NCBI GenBank assembly: GCA_030581615.1
Contig: JAKTTT010000006.1
Span: 1 to 64,000 of the forward strand
DNA length: 64,000 bases
Origin: Alloascoidea africana
Lineage: Eukaryota > Ascomycota > Alloascoideomycetes > Alloascoideales > Alloascoideaceae
Direction: 5' to 3'
The position numbers and the translations under genes were made by a program. Below the pieces are notes generated by a model that did not search any database, had not been told where the DNA came from, and saw only the letters and a program-made list of their open reading frames with translations. Of this stretch, positions 35,125 through 43,971 are shown one piece after another (position 1 is the first letter of the stretch; the number at the start of each line of letters is the position of its first letter).

Positions 35125-36104
35125 ATGAGGAAATCACGAAAATTTGGGCGAACGAAACCCTCAGCTCCAAAACCCGGGCTGATCAGCCGTGGTGAAGATG
35201 ACTTGTAAGCGGTGATGCTCTGTAATTCTAGACGGAATATGGATCAGCCGGCCAACTGAATGGATTTGCTTGTAGACTGAGAAATGACGCGGAGGAAAGA
35301 GCAAAGCTATTCAGGTCTATACAGCACGATGCAAGTGGTGTTCGAGTATTATCGGTGTCAAACATTAATCGTGGTAATAACAGCTTGTTTATAGCTTGAG
35401 GAATTTCAACGCGCAAACCGAGGGTTGGACAAAGTGCTCATGTCTCTAAGTGAGTTTAGGATAACATTTGGGGTCTAAGTAAATTTGCTCGTTAACACAA
35501 TCATTTGCAAAACAAACCGGTAGGGCAGTTACGAGAAGCGTTGATTGGATTACCCCCAGATCAATTCAGCAAGAAAGTTTTCATGTTTTCGATGAGAGTG
35601 GCGGCGGAGAATGGAGCGTACCAAGCTTATATTCCGTCGATTCAATACCTTTTGGGCCCGCTCTATACGGCAAAGTTGGTAGAGGAGAGTGAGCTACGAG
35701 AGGTTGTTTGGATTTATGTGCTTCATCTGATTCATGTCAGTAACGATGTGACGGAAGCGGCTTCGGTCTTGGAGCGGTACAAAGAGGAAGATGTCAGGCT
35801 GTGGGGGATACTAAGAGCTTGGATTCAGGATGATTATGTGGAATGGGGGAGGCTGCTTCAAAGTGAGAAAAGCATCAATGAAGGTAGGGCTCGAATAATG
35901 AAGTTTGGCAAAGACAAGATTGCTAAGGCAGCTTTACAGCATGTGGGATCATCATACTTCAGGCTAAAAGCGTCCGACTTTGAGAAGATGGTTGGGTATA
36001 GCTGGGAGCAGGTGAAGACGCACAAACAGCTCTCATGCCCATGGACGAAGGAAGCAAATTCCGAGATTATATTGATTAGACAGCGGAGGGCCAAAAAATT
36101 ATAG
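35125..36104 (+). CDS. CSN8/PSMD8/eIF3K-like protein of unknown role, four exons
   Basis: I propose exons 35125-35204, 35276-35354, 35395-35449 and 35524-36104, giving about 264 residues. The joined text reads smoothly: a basic N-terminus, then DAEERAKLFRSIQHDASGVR, LEEFQRANRGLDKVLMSL and RQLREALIGLPPDQFSKKVF. The helical C-terminal region (GPLYTAKLVEESELREVVWIY, then RLWGILRAWIQDDY and SSYFRLKASDFEKMVGYSW) resembles the CSN8/PSMD8/eIF3K helical-winged-helix fold. Exons 3 and 4 are secure (GTGAGT donor, GTTAAC branch). Intron 2 is the weak point: it is 40 nt with GTGTCA, or 49 nt if the GTATTA donor at 35346 is used. I do not recognise a named orthologue. Confidence 0.66.
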
Positions 36105-36788
36105 AGAGCTGTGGCATCAATCAATAAATGGAAATGGGTCAGCTGTATTATTTGGCAAGAGTTAGAGCCAGAGCCAGTGCTCCCTGAAAAATGCAAATGC
36201 AAATGCGGGCAAAAAGTAACGAGACGGGCATAGGGCAGAAAAGAGTTTAGCGAAGCTCTGCCAGAAAGCTAATGGGAACGCTAATGTCCATTTCGGGTGA
36301 CTGCGTGTGCGGCCAGCCGCCAAATGGAGTCCGCAGACCACTCGGTGGACCACTCGGTGGAGCACTCCGTGGACCCTAGTGTCGATTTCGGCGCGATCTG
36401 CCAAGCAAAGTTGGCGGATATTTTGCACAGAGCTAGGGCCTCTGGCTCCATGCACATTGGCTTTTGTGTCCCCATTGATGCCCTTTTCGCTTCTGGACCC
36501 AGTGCCATTGTGGGCCGGGCCTCCGCGAGCACGGAAATATGCACAGAGTCCACTGGTGGAGTTCTAGCGATGAAAGGGCCAAGAGGTCCTGCTAGAGTGT
36601 GCGGGCTGGGAGCCCCCAAGGGAGCCCAAGGGAGCCCCCAAGGGACTTCCAGGGCGCTTCCAGGGCCTCTGCTCTGGGTCCCTGCAGCCGAAATCTGCTC
36701 GCACCTTGGCGGTTGTAGCGCAGAATAAATACGACTCGGCTCCACCCACAATTCTTTTTTTTTCATCAGCATCAAGCCTGTCTCAGCA
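36105..36788. promoter_or_regulatory. GC-rich upstream region of the metal-binding GPI protein gene
   Basis: The interval is markedly GC-rich from about 36290 to 36720, with 12-bp tandem repeats at 36336-36371 and a purine-rich GGGAGCCC/CCAAGGGA series at about 36608-36670. AATAAATA near 36724 may serve as the TATA element. Several long overlapping ORFs on both strands reflect composition, not genes. Confidence 0.5.
36336..36371. repeat. 12-bp tandem repeat (GACCACTCGGTG)
   Basis: Two perfect copies begin at 36336 and 36348; a third begins at 36360 with two changes. The unit contains CCACTCGGTGG, nearly its own reverse complement, so each copy can form a small hairpin. Confidence 0.85.
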
Positions 36789-37157
36789 ATGTTCTCCCAC
36801 TCCACTAGTGTCTCATCCCTCGTTATTTCAGCCCTGCTCTTCCTCAAGGCCGTCGACGCCGCTGGAAGCATCACTAATTGTCACTTCCATGGTGCTACCC
36901 AGTATTGTGCCGATGCTGAAGGAAACCACGGCTACGTTACACCAGGCCCAACTAACACTGCTGACGCTCCCGCTTCTTACACAGGCTGCCATAACCATGG
37001 TGCAGAAACTTTCTGCTTAGTAGGTGATGGTGAGGTCCAGTATATTGTTGAAAAGGATGACGACGAAGAGGATCATGATGATCATGATCATGATCATGAT
37101 CATGGTGCGAGTAGCTCTGCTGTCGCTACTTCTTCAGCTGCTGAAGATCATGATGAT

Positions 37158-37189
<32 letters not shown>

Positions 37190-37697
37190 TGACCATAGCT
37201 CTGCCGAAGCTACGTCCTCTGCCGAAGCTACGTCCTCTGCTGCAGAGTCTGCCCATGAAGGCGGTGCTGTTATCACCAACTGCCATTACCATGGCGCTAC
37301 CCTGTTTTGTGCCGATGCTGAAGGAAACCACGGCTACGTTACACCAGGCCCAACTAACACTGCTGACGCTCCCGCTTCTTACACAGGCTGTCATAACCAT
37401 GGTGCAGAAACTTTCTGCTTGTTAGGTGATGATGAGGTCCAGTATATTGTTGAAAAGGATGATGACGACGATGATCATGATCATGACCACTCTTCTGGTG
37501 CTGCCTCTGGTTCAGAGTCCCAGAAACCTTCCACATTATCAACAGTCTCTTCCAAAAAGGCTGAATCTTCCTCTGCCTCCGCTTCAGCTACCGTCACTCA
37601 GGTTGAATCTGGGTCTTTTGGAACCAAGGCTATTGGTCTCAACTCTTTCGTTGTTGCAGCCGCTTTGGTCGCTTCCTTCGTTACATTGCTTATATAA
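36789..37697 (+). CDS. Secreted GPI-anchored His/Cys-rich metal-binding protein with duplicated CHxHG modules
   Basis: 302 residues. A signal peptide (res. 1-24, ending VDA) is followed by module A: CHFHG (31-35), a Cys, then YTGCHNHGAETFC and an acidic strand. Next comes a His-Asp run (HDHDHDHDH), a Ser/Ala spacer, a second longer His-Asp run, and module B 134 residues after A (CHYHG...YTGCHNHGAETFC). A third His-Asp run and a Ser/Thr-rich stalk follow. The end is a GPI signal, small residues then a hydrophobic tail (NSFVVAAALVASFVTLLI). CHxHG pairs and HD runs point to zinc or copper binding at the cell surface, perhaps to store metal or feed it to a transporter. Similar CHxHG modules occur, as far as I recall, in N-termini of some fungal ZIP transporters. 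No transmembrane core is present here. Confidence 0.75.
36907..37057 (+). repeat. Internal direct repeat, copy 1 (module A)
   Basis: About 150 bp that recurs 402 bp downstream at 37309-37459. The first 110 bases differ at about one position between copies; the remainder has a few more changes. Period 134 codons. Confidence 0.9.
37309..37459 (+). repeat. Internal direct repeat, copy 2 (module B)
   Basis: Near-identical partner of 36907-37057. Synonymous sites also match, which indicates a recent duplication or ongoing gene conversion rather than selection on protein alone. Confidence 0.9.
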
Positions 37698-39350
37698 ATT
37701 CTTTGAAAATCTTCTTTCGGGATCTTTGTCTGGAAAATTATCCTTGTTTCTGCAGATGGTCCATTTGATGACTTCCTTTTAATACATTAAGGTTGGTACT
37801 ATGAAAATGAAAGTATCAGCAATCATTTACATTTGTTTTCGATTAACTGTCCAGATGAATAAAAACTAAATTACTCTCTAAACCTGACTTTTCGAGCATC
37901 CACCACTGATCCGTATCTACTTTTTGCCGGATTAGACTTTAATTTTTCTCAATTTAAGATTGTGTGTTTAAATTTGTAAGCTGTTGGTGTTCGCGAGGAG
38001 TACACATACAGATATCTTGACAGTAACAAAGCTGTTAGGACACTTCTATAGTTTTAAAGATCCTCTCTTTTCCCTCAATCATACTCGATAAGCCAACTGC
38101 TATGAAGCGCTCATTTATTGCTTTCTGAAAAGCGGGTTACACAAGAGACAAAACAGCTTTCTCTAATGTATCAGCAACACTATATATCCCAGGGTCCAAA
38201 AATAGACCCTGGTTAAAGAAGACCTATGGAAATGCGAGACGATCCTTTTTTAAACACAAAAACTATGAGCGGCTGGCGACAAGCTCTTGTGCTTTGATCA
38301 GTCCAGAATTATCAACCTGGCTTCAATGAATGATTCTAGTATTGGGAAAATGAGGGTGAAGCATTTGGTGAAGATCCTAATGAGCCAAAGGGTGGGCAAT
38401 TATGGCGGTTCGGCCGTGATATGAGGCTGTATACGTTTGAATAGAATTGGAATTCATTATAGGATTGGATTCAAAGTGATAACCCGCTTACTCGCCAGTT
38501 TTTTGAAAATTCACCTTGAAAAGCTGCTTTCTGGAGTCATCGAACGTCAAAGAATTGTCTTGTTTCTTACCAAAAATTAATAGAGTGCTTGTCAGGGAAT
38601 CAGTGCCGTTTTCAAGCAACATGGGACGCATCCTAACCACCGAGGAGACCAGTACATATAGTTACACAGTTTAACCAGGTTCAAACTTGGGGATGCTAGA
38701 ACAAATTTTGCTCGGCAAGTTACCATTGAACACCAAAAATTACACACAAATTGAACACTGCAGTTGGAACTAAGAAAATTGGATTTTCTAATCCGGTAAG
38801 CAATAGATGTGCGGCTACAAAAAGAGAGTGGGTGATGTTCAAAGAAATACAGAATCATCTATTCATTCTTTCTCATTTGCTATCTTTCTCCTCAAGCGTG
38901 ACGACATAGTCCCTTAGAGATAGGTCCCTTTACTGTTTCCCCAATCAGAGATAACGCCTAGAAATTGTTTTGTGGAGCCTGAAAATCCTTACTCTTATCT
39001 TGCGATAAAGCTCCCTATTTGCGTCACTCCTAACTAGCCAACTCTTCTGAAAAATGGAGCAAGTTGAGTAGAGATGCTTCAGTCGGGAAACTATCAGTAA
39101 CAAAGACGGTTACAAAGAACGTATAAGTTGGGAAAACTTAAATATCACAACTTCATTTTGAAGCACCACTAGAAGCTTACAAATGAGAATGAATAGGCAG
39201 AGACAAAATTAAAACAAAAGCATGCTATTAAGCTATCCGTAATTGTTATAATAATTTGGCATTGAAAACAAAATATAATATCAAAACTGTCTGGTAATGG
39301 AGGAATCTGGTCACCGTTCAAAGATAGGAAATTGTACATGGCAAATCGGT
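37698..39350. other. 1.65 kb gene-free interval between convergent genes
   Basis: AT-rich sequence between the 3' ends of the metal-binding protein and SHR3. Only short open frames occur, none with protein-like composition. No tRNA, repeat or element was recognised. Confidence 0.5.
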
Positions 39351-40032
39351 TTATCTCTTCTTCCCGCTCGTCTTCTTCACAGAGCTGCTGGACTGGTTGC
39401 TAGCACCACTAGAAGTGGCCGAGGAATCAACTTTGTCTTCGTTCGCTTCAGCCCTGGCCCGTTCCTCTTTCTCAAACTGTGCCTTTGCTTTGGTGTCTTC
39501 CCGCTCAGCCCAAAACTGTCCCAACTGTAGGGTGAAAACTCCCAAAATCACAAACACAATCATCACCTCACTTGCAGCCATAACATTGATTCCAGTTGCC
39601 TCATCCACATCGCCCCATTCGCCATAAACTGCACTGTTCATTCCAACTCTCAAATTCGCCAAGTATATTATCACTGCGACAACCATCAAGAAAAGGCTGC
39701 CTCCATCGAAGAGGGTGTTTGAGTCGTCAGGCTTGTATAATTTGATAAAGACGCCGATAAAGCCCAAAGCCATCACAACATGGTGCACATGATATAGAAA
39801 TGTGGGCATACTACCCCATTGTCGATAATGTGCTAATGACCGTGCAAAATCCTCTGCAGTGGAGCCTTTTTTCCATAGTGTGTTGTAATCATATGGCCAG
39901 TTCCCATAGAGAACACCGAGCGAAAAAGAACAGGCTAAACCAAGTTAATTTCTTGTAATCTCAACATACACAAAAATTAGGCATACCAGCAAGAATTAAT
40001 CCCGTCGCAAACGAAGTAGAAGACGTAGGCAT
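39351..40032 (-). CDS. SHR3: Shr3-like ER membrane chaperone for amino-acid permeases
   Basis: Exons 40032-39987 and 39934-39351 encode 209 residues; S. cerevisiae Shr3 has 210. The 52-nt intron has a GTATGC donor. Splicing joins TGLILA to ACSFSLGVLYGNWPYDYNTLW, matching the Shr3 N-terminal membrane segment and NMPYDY-like loop. Four hydrophobic segments are seen: about 8-25, 72-90, 100-118 and 138-160. A charged, Ser-rich cytosolic tail ends KKTSGKKR, with lysines near the C-terminus as in ER-resident proteins. Shr3 prevents aggregation of amino-acid permeases and loads them into COPII vesicles. Confidence 0.88.
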
Positions 40033-40620
40033 TGCTCTGTTGTAGGTAACTCGACAAGTGGAAGAAAACAGGCGGTTGATAGATTGACAAAGAACGATTT
40101 TTGGCAGTTTGGGGCGCTGGCAAACCCTTGGACTGAAACATACACCCCCCAAAGTAATACTGGGCACTCACTTCAACAAATGCTTGAACATTAGCACTGA
40201 CACCTCGTTAAAAGTGGTTTCTGTCTCGAGCTAGGGAAGATAACAGACGGTGAGCAGGTGAGACGAGACATGCACTTGGTTCTGATTTCAGATGGCATTG
40301 CCAACACCAGTTGATAACATCTTTGGGAGAAGATACGGCCTTCCAATGTGCCAATAAAGGATTGTTTAGAAACATGTGCTATCCAACCAATTTGTCAGAG
40401 AAGCCCAAGATACATGGCCCGTGTATTATGGAGCTCGTCCTCCTGACGTTTTGGGTAAGCTAATTGTATTTCTACGCCGTAATCCCGACCTATCTATCAG
40501 AGAAACAATGGCCGATGGAACAAACAAAGACAACATGTACGTTCAAAGAAAATCAATTTCAAATATAAACCAGAAGCTTATCCCGAAATTGGCGTTCTCT
40601 ATACACCGCCTTTTATTCCA
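40033..40620. promoter_or_regulatory. Divergent SHR3/PDC promoter
   Basis: 588 bases. A plus-strand open frame across 40376-40672 overlaps the PDC start in another frame and looks non-coding. No known glucose-response or autoregulation site was identified by eye. Confidence 0.4.
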
Positions 40621-42318
40621 ATGTCCGACAGTTCAACCATCACTCTTGGAGAATATATCTTTCGTCGTCTAAGCCAGCTCTCCGTCAAGTCCATTTTTGG
40701 GCTCCCTGGAGACTTTAACTTAGCGCTGCTTGACAAGATTTACCTGGTGGATGGGTTGCGCTGGGTCGGGAACGCAAACGAATTAAATGCTGGCTATGCT
40801 GCGGACGGCTACTCCAGAGTCAAAGGTATTTCGTGTCTAGTCACCACCTTTGGTGTTGGTGAGCTTTCAGCCATTAATGCTGTTGCCGGCTCGTTTGCTG
40901 AACATGTTGGCGTTCTCCATTTGGTTGGAGTTCCATCAACAGTCTCCCAGGAAAAACAATTGCTACTTCATCATACTTTGGGAAATGGAGATTTCAGCGT
41001 TTCTCATCGCATCTCTGCCAACATCTCTCAAGCCATAACTCTCCTGAAAGATGTTCATACTGCACCGCAAGAAATTGACAGAGTGCTACGCGAGATATAT
41101 ATTCATCAGAAACCTGGATACATAGGTTTTCCGTCAAACTTTGTTGAAGAAAAGGTCCCAGTGGCTCTTCTGGACCAACCGCTGGATTTGTCACTGCCTC
41201 CCAACCGTCAGGAAGTAGAAGACGAAGTTGTGGCGGACATAATGGATTTGGTCTCCAAGGCAAAAAACCCAATTATATTGGTTGATGCTTGCGCTGGAAG
41301 GCACGATGTCAAGGACGAAACAGCCCAGCTAATTGAGATTACTCAGTTTCCTGTTTTCGTCACTCCTATGGGCAAGGGCAATGTTGATGAGCACAATCCC
41401 CGTTTTGGCGGTGTTTATGTTGGATCTTTGTCTTACCCAGAAGTGAAAGAGCAAGTTGAGAATGCCGATTTCATTCTATCAATTGGGGGAATTTTGTCAG
41501 ATTTCAACACTGGCTCCTTTACCTATACCTATAGAACCAAGAATGTTATCGAATTGCACTCAGACTATACAAAAATCAAGTCTGCTACTTTTCCTGGTGT
41601 CCAGATGAAGCTGCTATTTTCTAAGATCCTATCTTCTATTGGCGGCTATCTTAGCAACTATACGCCTACTCCAGTTTCCCTACCAAAAGCCATGGACATC
41701 AATTCGCCATTTGAGACTCCTTTGACACAGTCTTGGCTGTGGACACGATTTTCGTCTTGGCTTAGACCCGGAGATGTTGTAGTTACTGAAACAGGAACGT
41801 CATCTTTTGGCATTATACAAACCCAATTCCCACCAAATACAACCGGCATTTCTCAGGTGCTCTGGGGATCGATTGGATATTCAGTTGGGGCTGCTCTTGG
41901 AGCGGTTATGGGCGTGGAAGAGCTCGATAAAAAGCGCAGAGTCATTCTCTTTGTTGGGGATGGCTCCTTGCAGTTGACGGTCCAGGAGATCTCAACAATG
42001 ATTAAATGGAATCTCAATCCATATCTGGTTGTGTTGAATAATGATGGCTATACTATTGAGAGATTGATTCATGGCCCTGAGGCTTCGTACAATGACATTC
42101 AATCTTGGGACCATACCGCCCTGTTGCCTACTTTTGGTGCTAAAGATTACATGTCTGTTAAAGTTTCAACAACTGGAGAACTCAACAATCTGTTGGACAA
42201 CTCGCAGTTTAGCGAGCCTACTCAGATTCGGCTAATTGAAGTTATGCTGGACAAGTTTGATGCTCCTTCAAATCTAGTCAAGCAAGCTGAAATGTCGGCA
42301 GCAACTAATGCCGAATAG
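40621..42318 (+). CDS. PDC1: Pyruvate decarboxylase (thiamine diphosphate enzyme)
   Basis: Intronless, 565 residues, collinear with S. cerevisiae Pdc1 (563). Active-site residues are in place: Asp in GLPGDF (res. 31), Glu in NANELNAG (res. 54), the His pair in LLLHHTLGNGDF (117-118), and Glu after NNDGYTIE. The ThDP/Mg-binding motif is GDGSLQLTVQE...NND. Pdc converts pyruvate to acetaldehyde and CO2, the committed step to ethanol. Retained TLGNGDF and FPGVQMK blocks favour a true PDC over Aro10-type 2-keto-acid decarboxylases. Unlike Pdc1 of Saccharomyces, codon use is not extremely biased, hinting at moderate or condition-dependent expression. Confidence 0.93.
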   Translation: MSDSSTITLGEYIFRRLSQLSVKSIFGLPGDFNLALLDKIYLVDGLRWVGNANELNAGYAADGYSRVKGISCLVTTFGVGELSAINAVAGSFAEHVGVLHLVGVPSTVSQEKQLLLHHTLGNGDFSVSHRISANISQAITLLKDVHTAPQEIDRVLREIYIHQKPGYIGFPSNFVEEKVPVALLDQPLDLSLPPNRQEVEDEVVADIMDLVSKAKNPIILVDACAGRHDVKDETAQLIEITQFPVFVTPMGKGNVDEHNPRFGGVYVGSLSYPEVKEQVENADFILSIGGILSDFNTGSFTYTYRTKNVIELHSDYTKIKSATFPGVQMKLLFSKILSSIGGYLSNYTPTPVSLPKAMDINSPFETPLTQSWLWTRFSSWLRPGDVVVTETGTSSFGIIQTQFPPNTTGISQVLWGSIGYSVGAALGAVMGVEELDKKRRVILFVGDGSLQLTVQEISTMIKWNLNPYLVVLNNDGYTIERLIHGPEASYNDIQSWDHTALLPTFGAKDYMSVKVSTTGELNNLLDNSQFSEPTQIRLIEVMLDKFDAPSNLVKQAEMSAATNAE

Positions 42319-42652
42319 ATTCCATATACATAAGATAAAGATTCTAGCAATCGTAAAAGTTGGAATTTTCTGGTATTTGCTAGAGGAATTATAGCTTTTT
42401 GCTGGCGATCCATATGGATTATGATGCATCGCTTAGATTGTAGTTAAGTTTATAGTTCAGACTGCTATTGACTTTTCACTAAAGAAAGTAGCTTTAGAAA
42501 GTGCATTCCTCTGGATGATATGTGAATAATATTGTTGACCAATTATCGCCCGAAAGTAGCTGTCTATTTGTCTTGATTTCAATTCCGATTTATATTAGTC
42601 TCAATAACATAAAAACTGTTGGCAGTGGAAGCAATGGTCGCCCGCCTTCAGC
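42319..42652. promoter_or_regulatory. Upstream region of the SAP-HRDC gene
   Basis: About 330 bases between two plus-strand genes. No clear factor site is seen. Confidence 0.35.
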
Positions 42653-43951
42653 ATGTCATATAAACCCTTTCTTCCAACAAAGACACCTAGGAAAAACCCT
42701 ACGATACCTATGGATGACCTCAACGCCCTGTCCATAAACAAGCTAAAGGAAGAATGCTTGAAACACGGATTATCTACCTCTATAGAGAAACAAGATCTTA
42801 TAAGACGGATACTTCTCTATCGAGCAGTAGATTCCCATGAAAAATTGGACTCTCCTGCAACCTCTCCATACTTATCAGAGCAAATAAAAAGTCTCCTACA
42901 AGAATGGAGAGAAAGAGAAGCCCTTAAGCATTCAGTTCCAGTGTTGTTCAAGTTCCAAAGTGTGAAAAATGCTATGATTATGTCAGATGAAGTTATAGAT
43001 ATAATAGCAAAGAATGCTTTAACAATCATAACGAAAGACAAACTAAAGGCTCTCACTAAAACCTGGGGTTCGTTTGAAAAGTATGGCACACAAGTTTTTC
43101 GCTTAGTTAGAGCCGCGTGCTCTAATTTCCGCAATGAGTATATGGGAAAAGAAATCATTCCTGTGTCTAGTGTGGAGACAAACCCTGTACCAGAAAATCT
43201 TCCCAAGACGACGCTTGAGTCGAAGGAAAGTGTACCTAGGATACTTATCATTCCATCAAAGCAAGCTCTTAAAAAGGAACTAAAGGAGCTGCTTGTTTTA
43301 TGGGTGGAAGACAAGAAGAAACTTTTCATTAGCAGTTCATTGAGTGAGGATTTGGTGCAGAACTATGTAATGCCAAAGGAAGTATACACTGCCATTGTAC
43401 AACACGCAGCAGATATTAAAACTATAGGCGACCTCTACTCATTGTCGGTTAGCAACAAAGATCCGGGGTTGATATGGCCAGGTTTCTATGAATACGCTGA
43501 ACAGATTGTACAGCTAGTTAAAGGTTGTATTATAGAGCACCAAACTACCTCAAAAGCCTGCACGGCAGAGCTTAAATTAATGATAGAAACTACATCCAAG
43601 CTGATATCTTGGAGAAAGGAGAAGGTGAAATGCACTAATGGTATAATTCCAAATCACAAAGAAGAAGTAGGAAATGCTATAATGCCTATGCGGATTCTTA
43701 AGGCTATTGCAAGAAATGCCAACTCCATCTCTGGTATTGCAGATATCAAACGCATCGTCCCAACTTGGAAATATATTGACATTTTTGGTGCTGAAATAGC
43801 AGAGCTGGTAAAGGGAGAATATTTAGAATACTTGAAGGATAGAGATCCAAGTCGTTCTGAAAATTCAGCCATTAAAGAAAAACGAAAAGAACCCAGCGAT
43901 GCTGGAACTGAGGACAACAACGAAAGAGCTCTCAAAAGAAAAAGAGGCTAA
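42653..43951 (+). CDS. SAP-domain protein with three tandem HRDC-like domains
   Basis: Intronless, 432 residues from 42653; an ATG at 42710 starts just before the SAP domain. Residues about 20-60 (LNALSINKLKEECLKHGLS...DLIRRILLY) form a SAP DNA-binding motif. Three repeats then follow. Each opens with a Leu/Trp helix (LLQEWRERE; LLVLWVEDK; LISWRKEK). Each ends with an HRDC core: IMSDEVIDIIAKNA...EKYGTQVFRLVRA; VMPKEVYTAIVQHAADIKTI...YAEQIVQLVKG; IMPMRILKAIARNANSISGI...FGAEIAELVKGEY. HRDC domains usually ride on RecQ helicases or RNase D/Rrp6. Here neither is present. The tail is basic (KRKRG), probably a nuclear signal. I infer a DNA- or RNA-binding nuclear factor; I know no named homologue. 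Confidence 0.72.
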   Translation: MSYKPFLPTKTPRKNPTIPMDDLNALSINKLKEECLKHGLSTSIEKQDLIRRILLYRAVDSHEKLDSPATSPYLSEQIKSLLQEWREREALKHSVPVLFKFQSVKNAMIMSDEVIDIIAKNALTIITKDKLKALTKTWGSFEKYGTQVFRLVRAACSNFRNEYMGKEIIPVSSVETNPVPENLPKTTLESKESVPRILIIPSKQALKKELKELLVLWVEDKKKLFISSSLSEDLVQNYVMPKEVYTAIVQHAADIKTIGDLYSLSVSNKDPGLIWPGFYEYAEQIVQLVKGCIIEHQTTSKACTAELKLMIETTSKLISWRKEKVKCTNGIIPNHKEEVGNAIMPMRILKAIARNANSISGIADIKRIVPTWKYIDIFGAEIAELVKGEYLEYLKDRDPSRSENSAIKEKRKEPSDAGTEDNNERALKRKRG

Positions 43952-43971
43952 AATCGGTTAAATTACTAGAA

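Noticed and set aside
36281-36874. Overlapping ORFs (up to 197 codons) on both strands in the GC-rich region
   Set aside because: GC-rich DNA has few stop codons. The peptides are Ala/Pro/Gly-rich, without domains, and overlap the promoter and signal-peptide coding region of the metal-binding protein.
38592-38858. An 88-codon minus ORF in the 1.65 kb gap
   Set aside because: Cys/Phe/Ser-rich composition without protein-like patterning; treated as chance.
40376-40672. A 98-codon ORF overlapping the PDC start
   Set aside because: It overlaps the conserved PDC N-terminus in another frame and shows no similarity.
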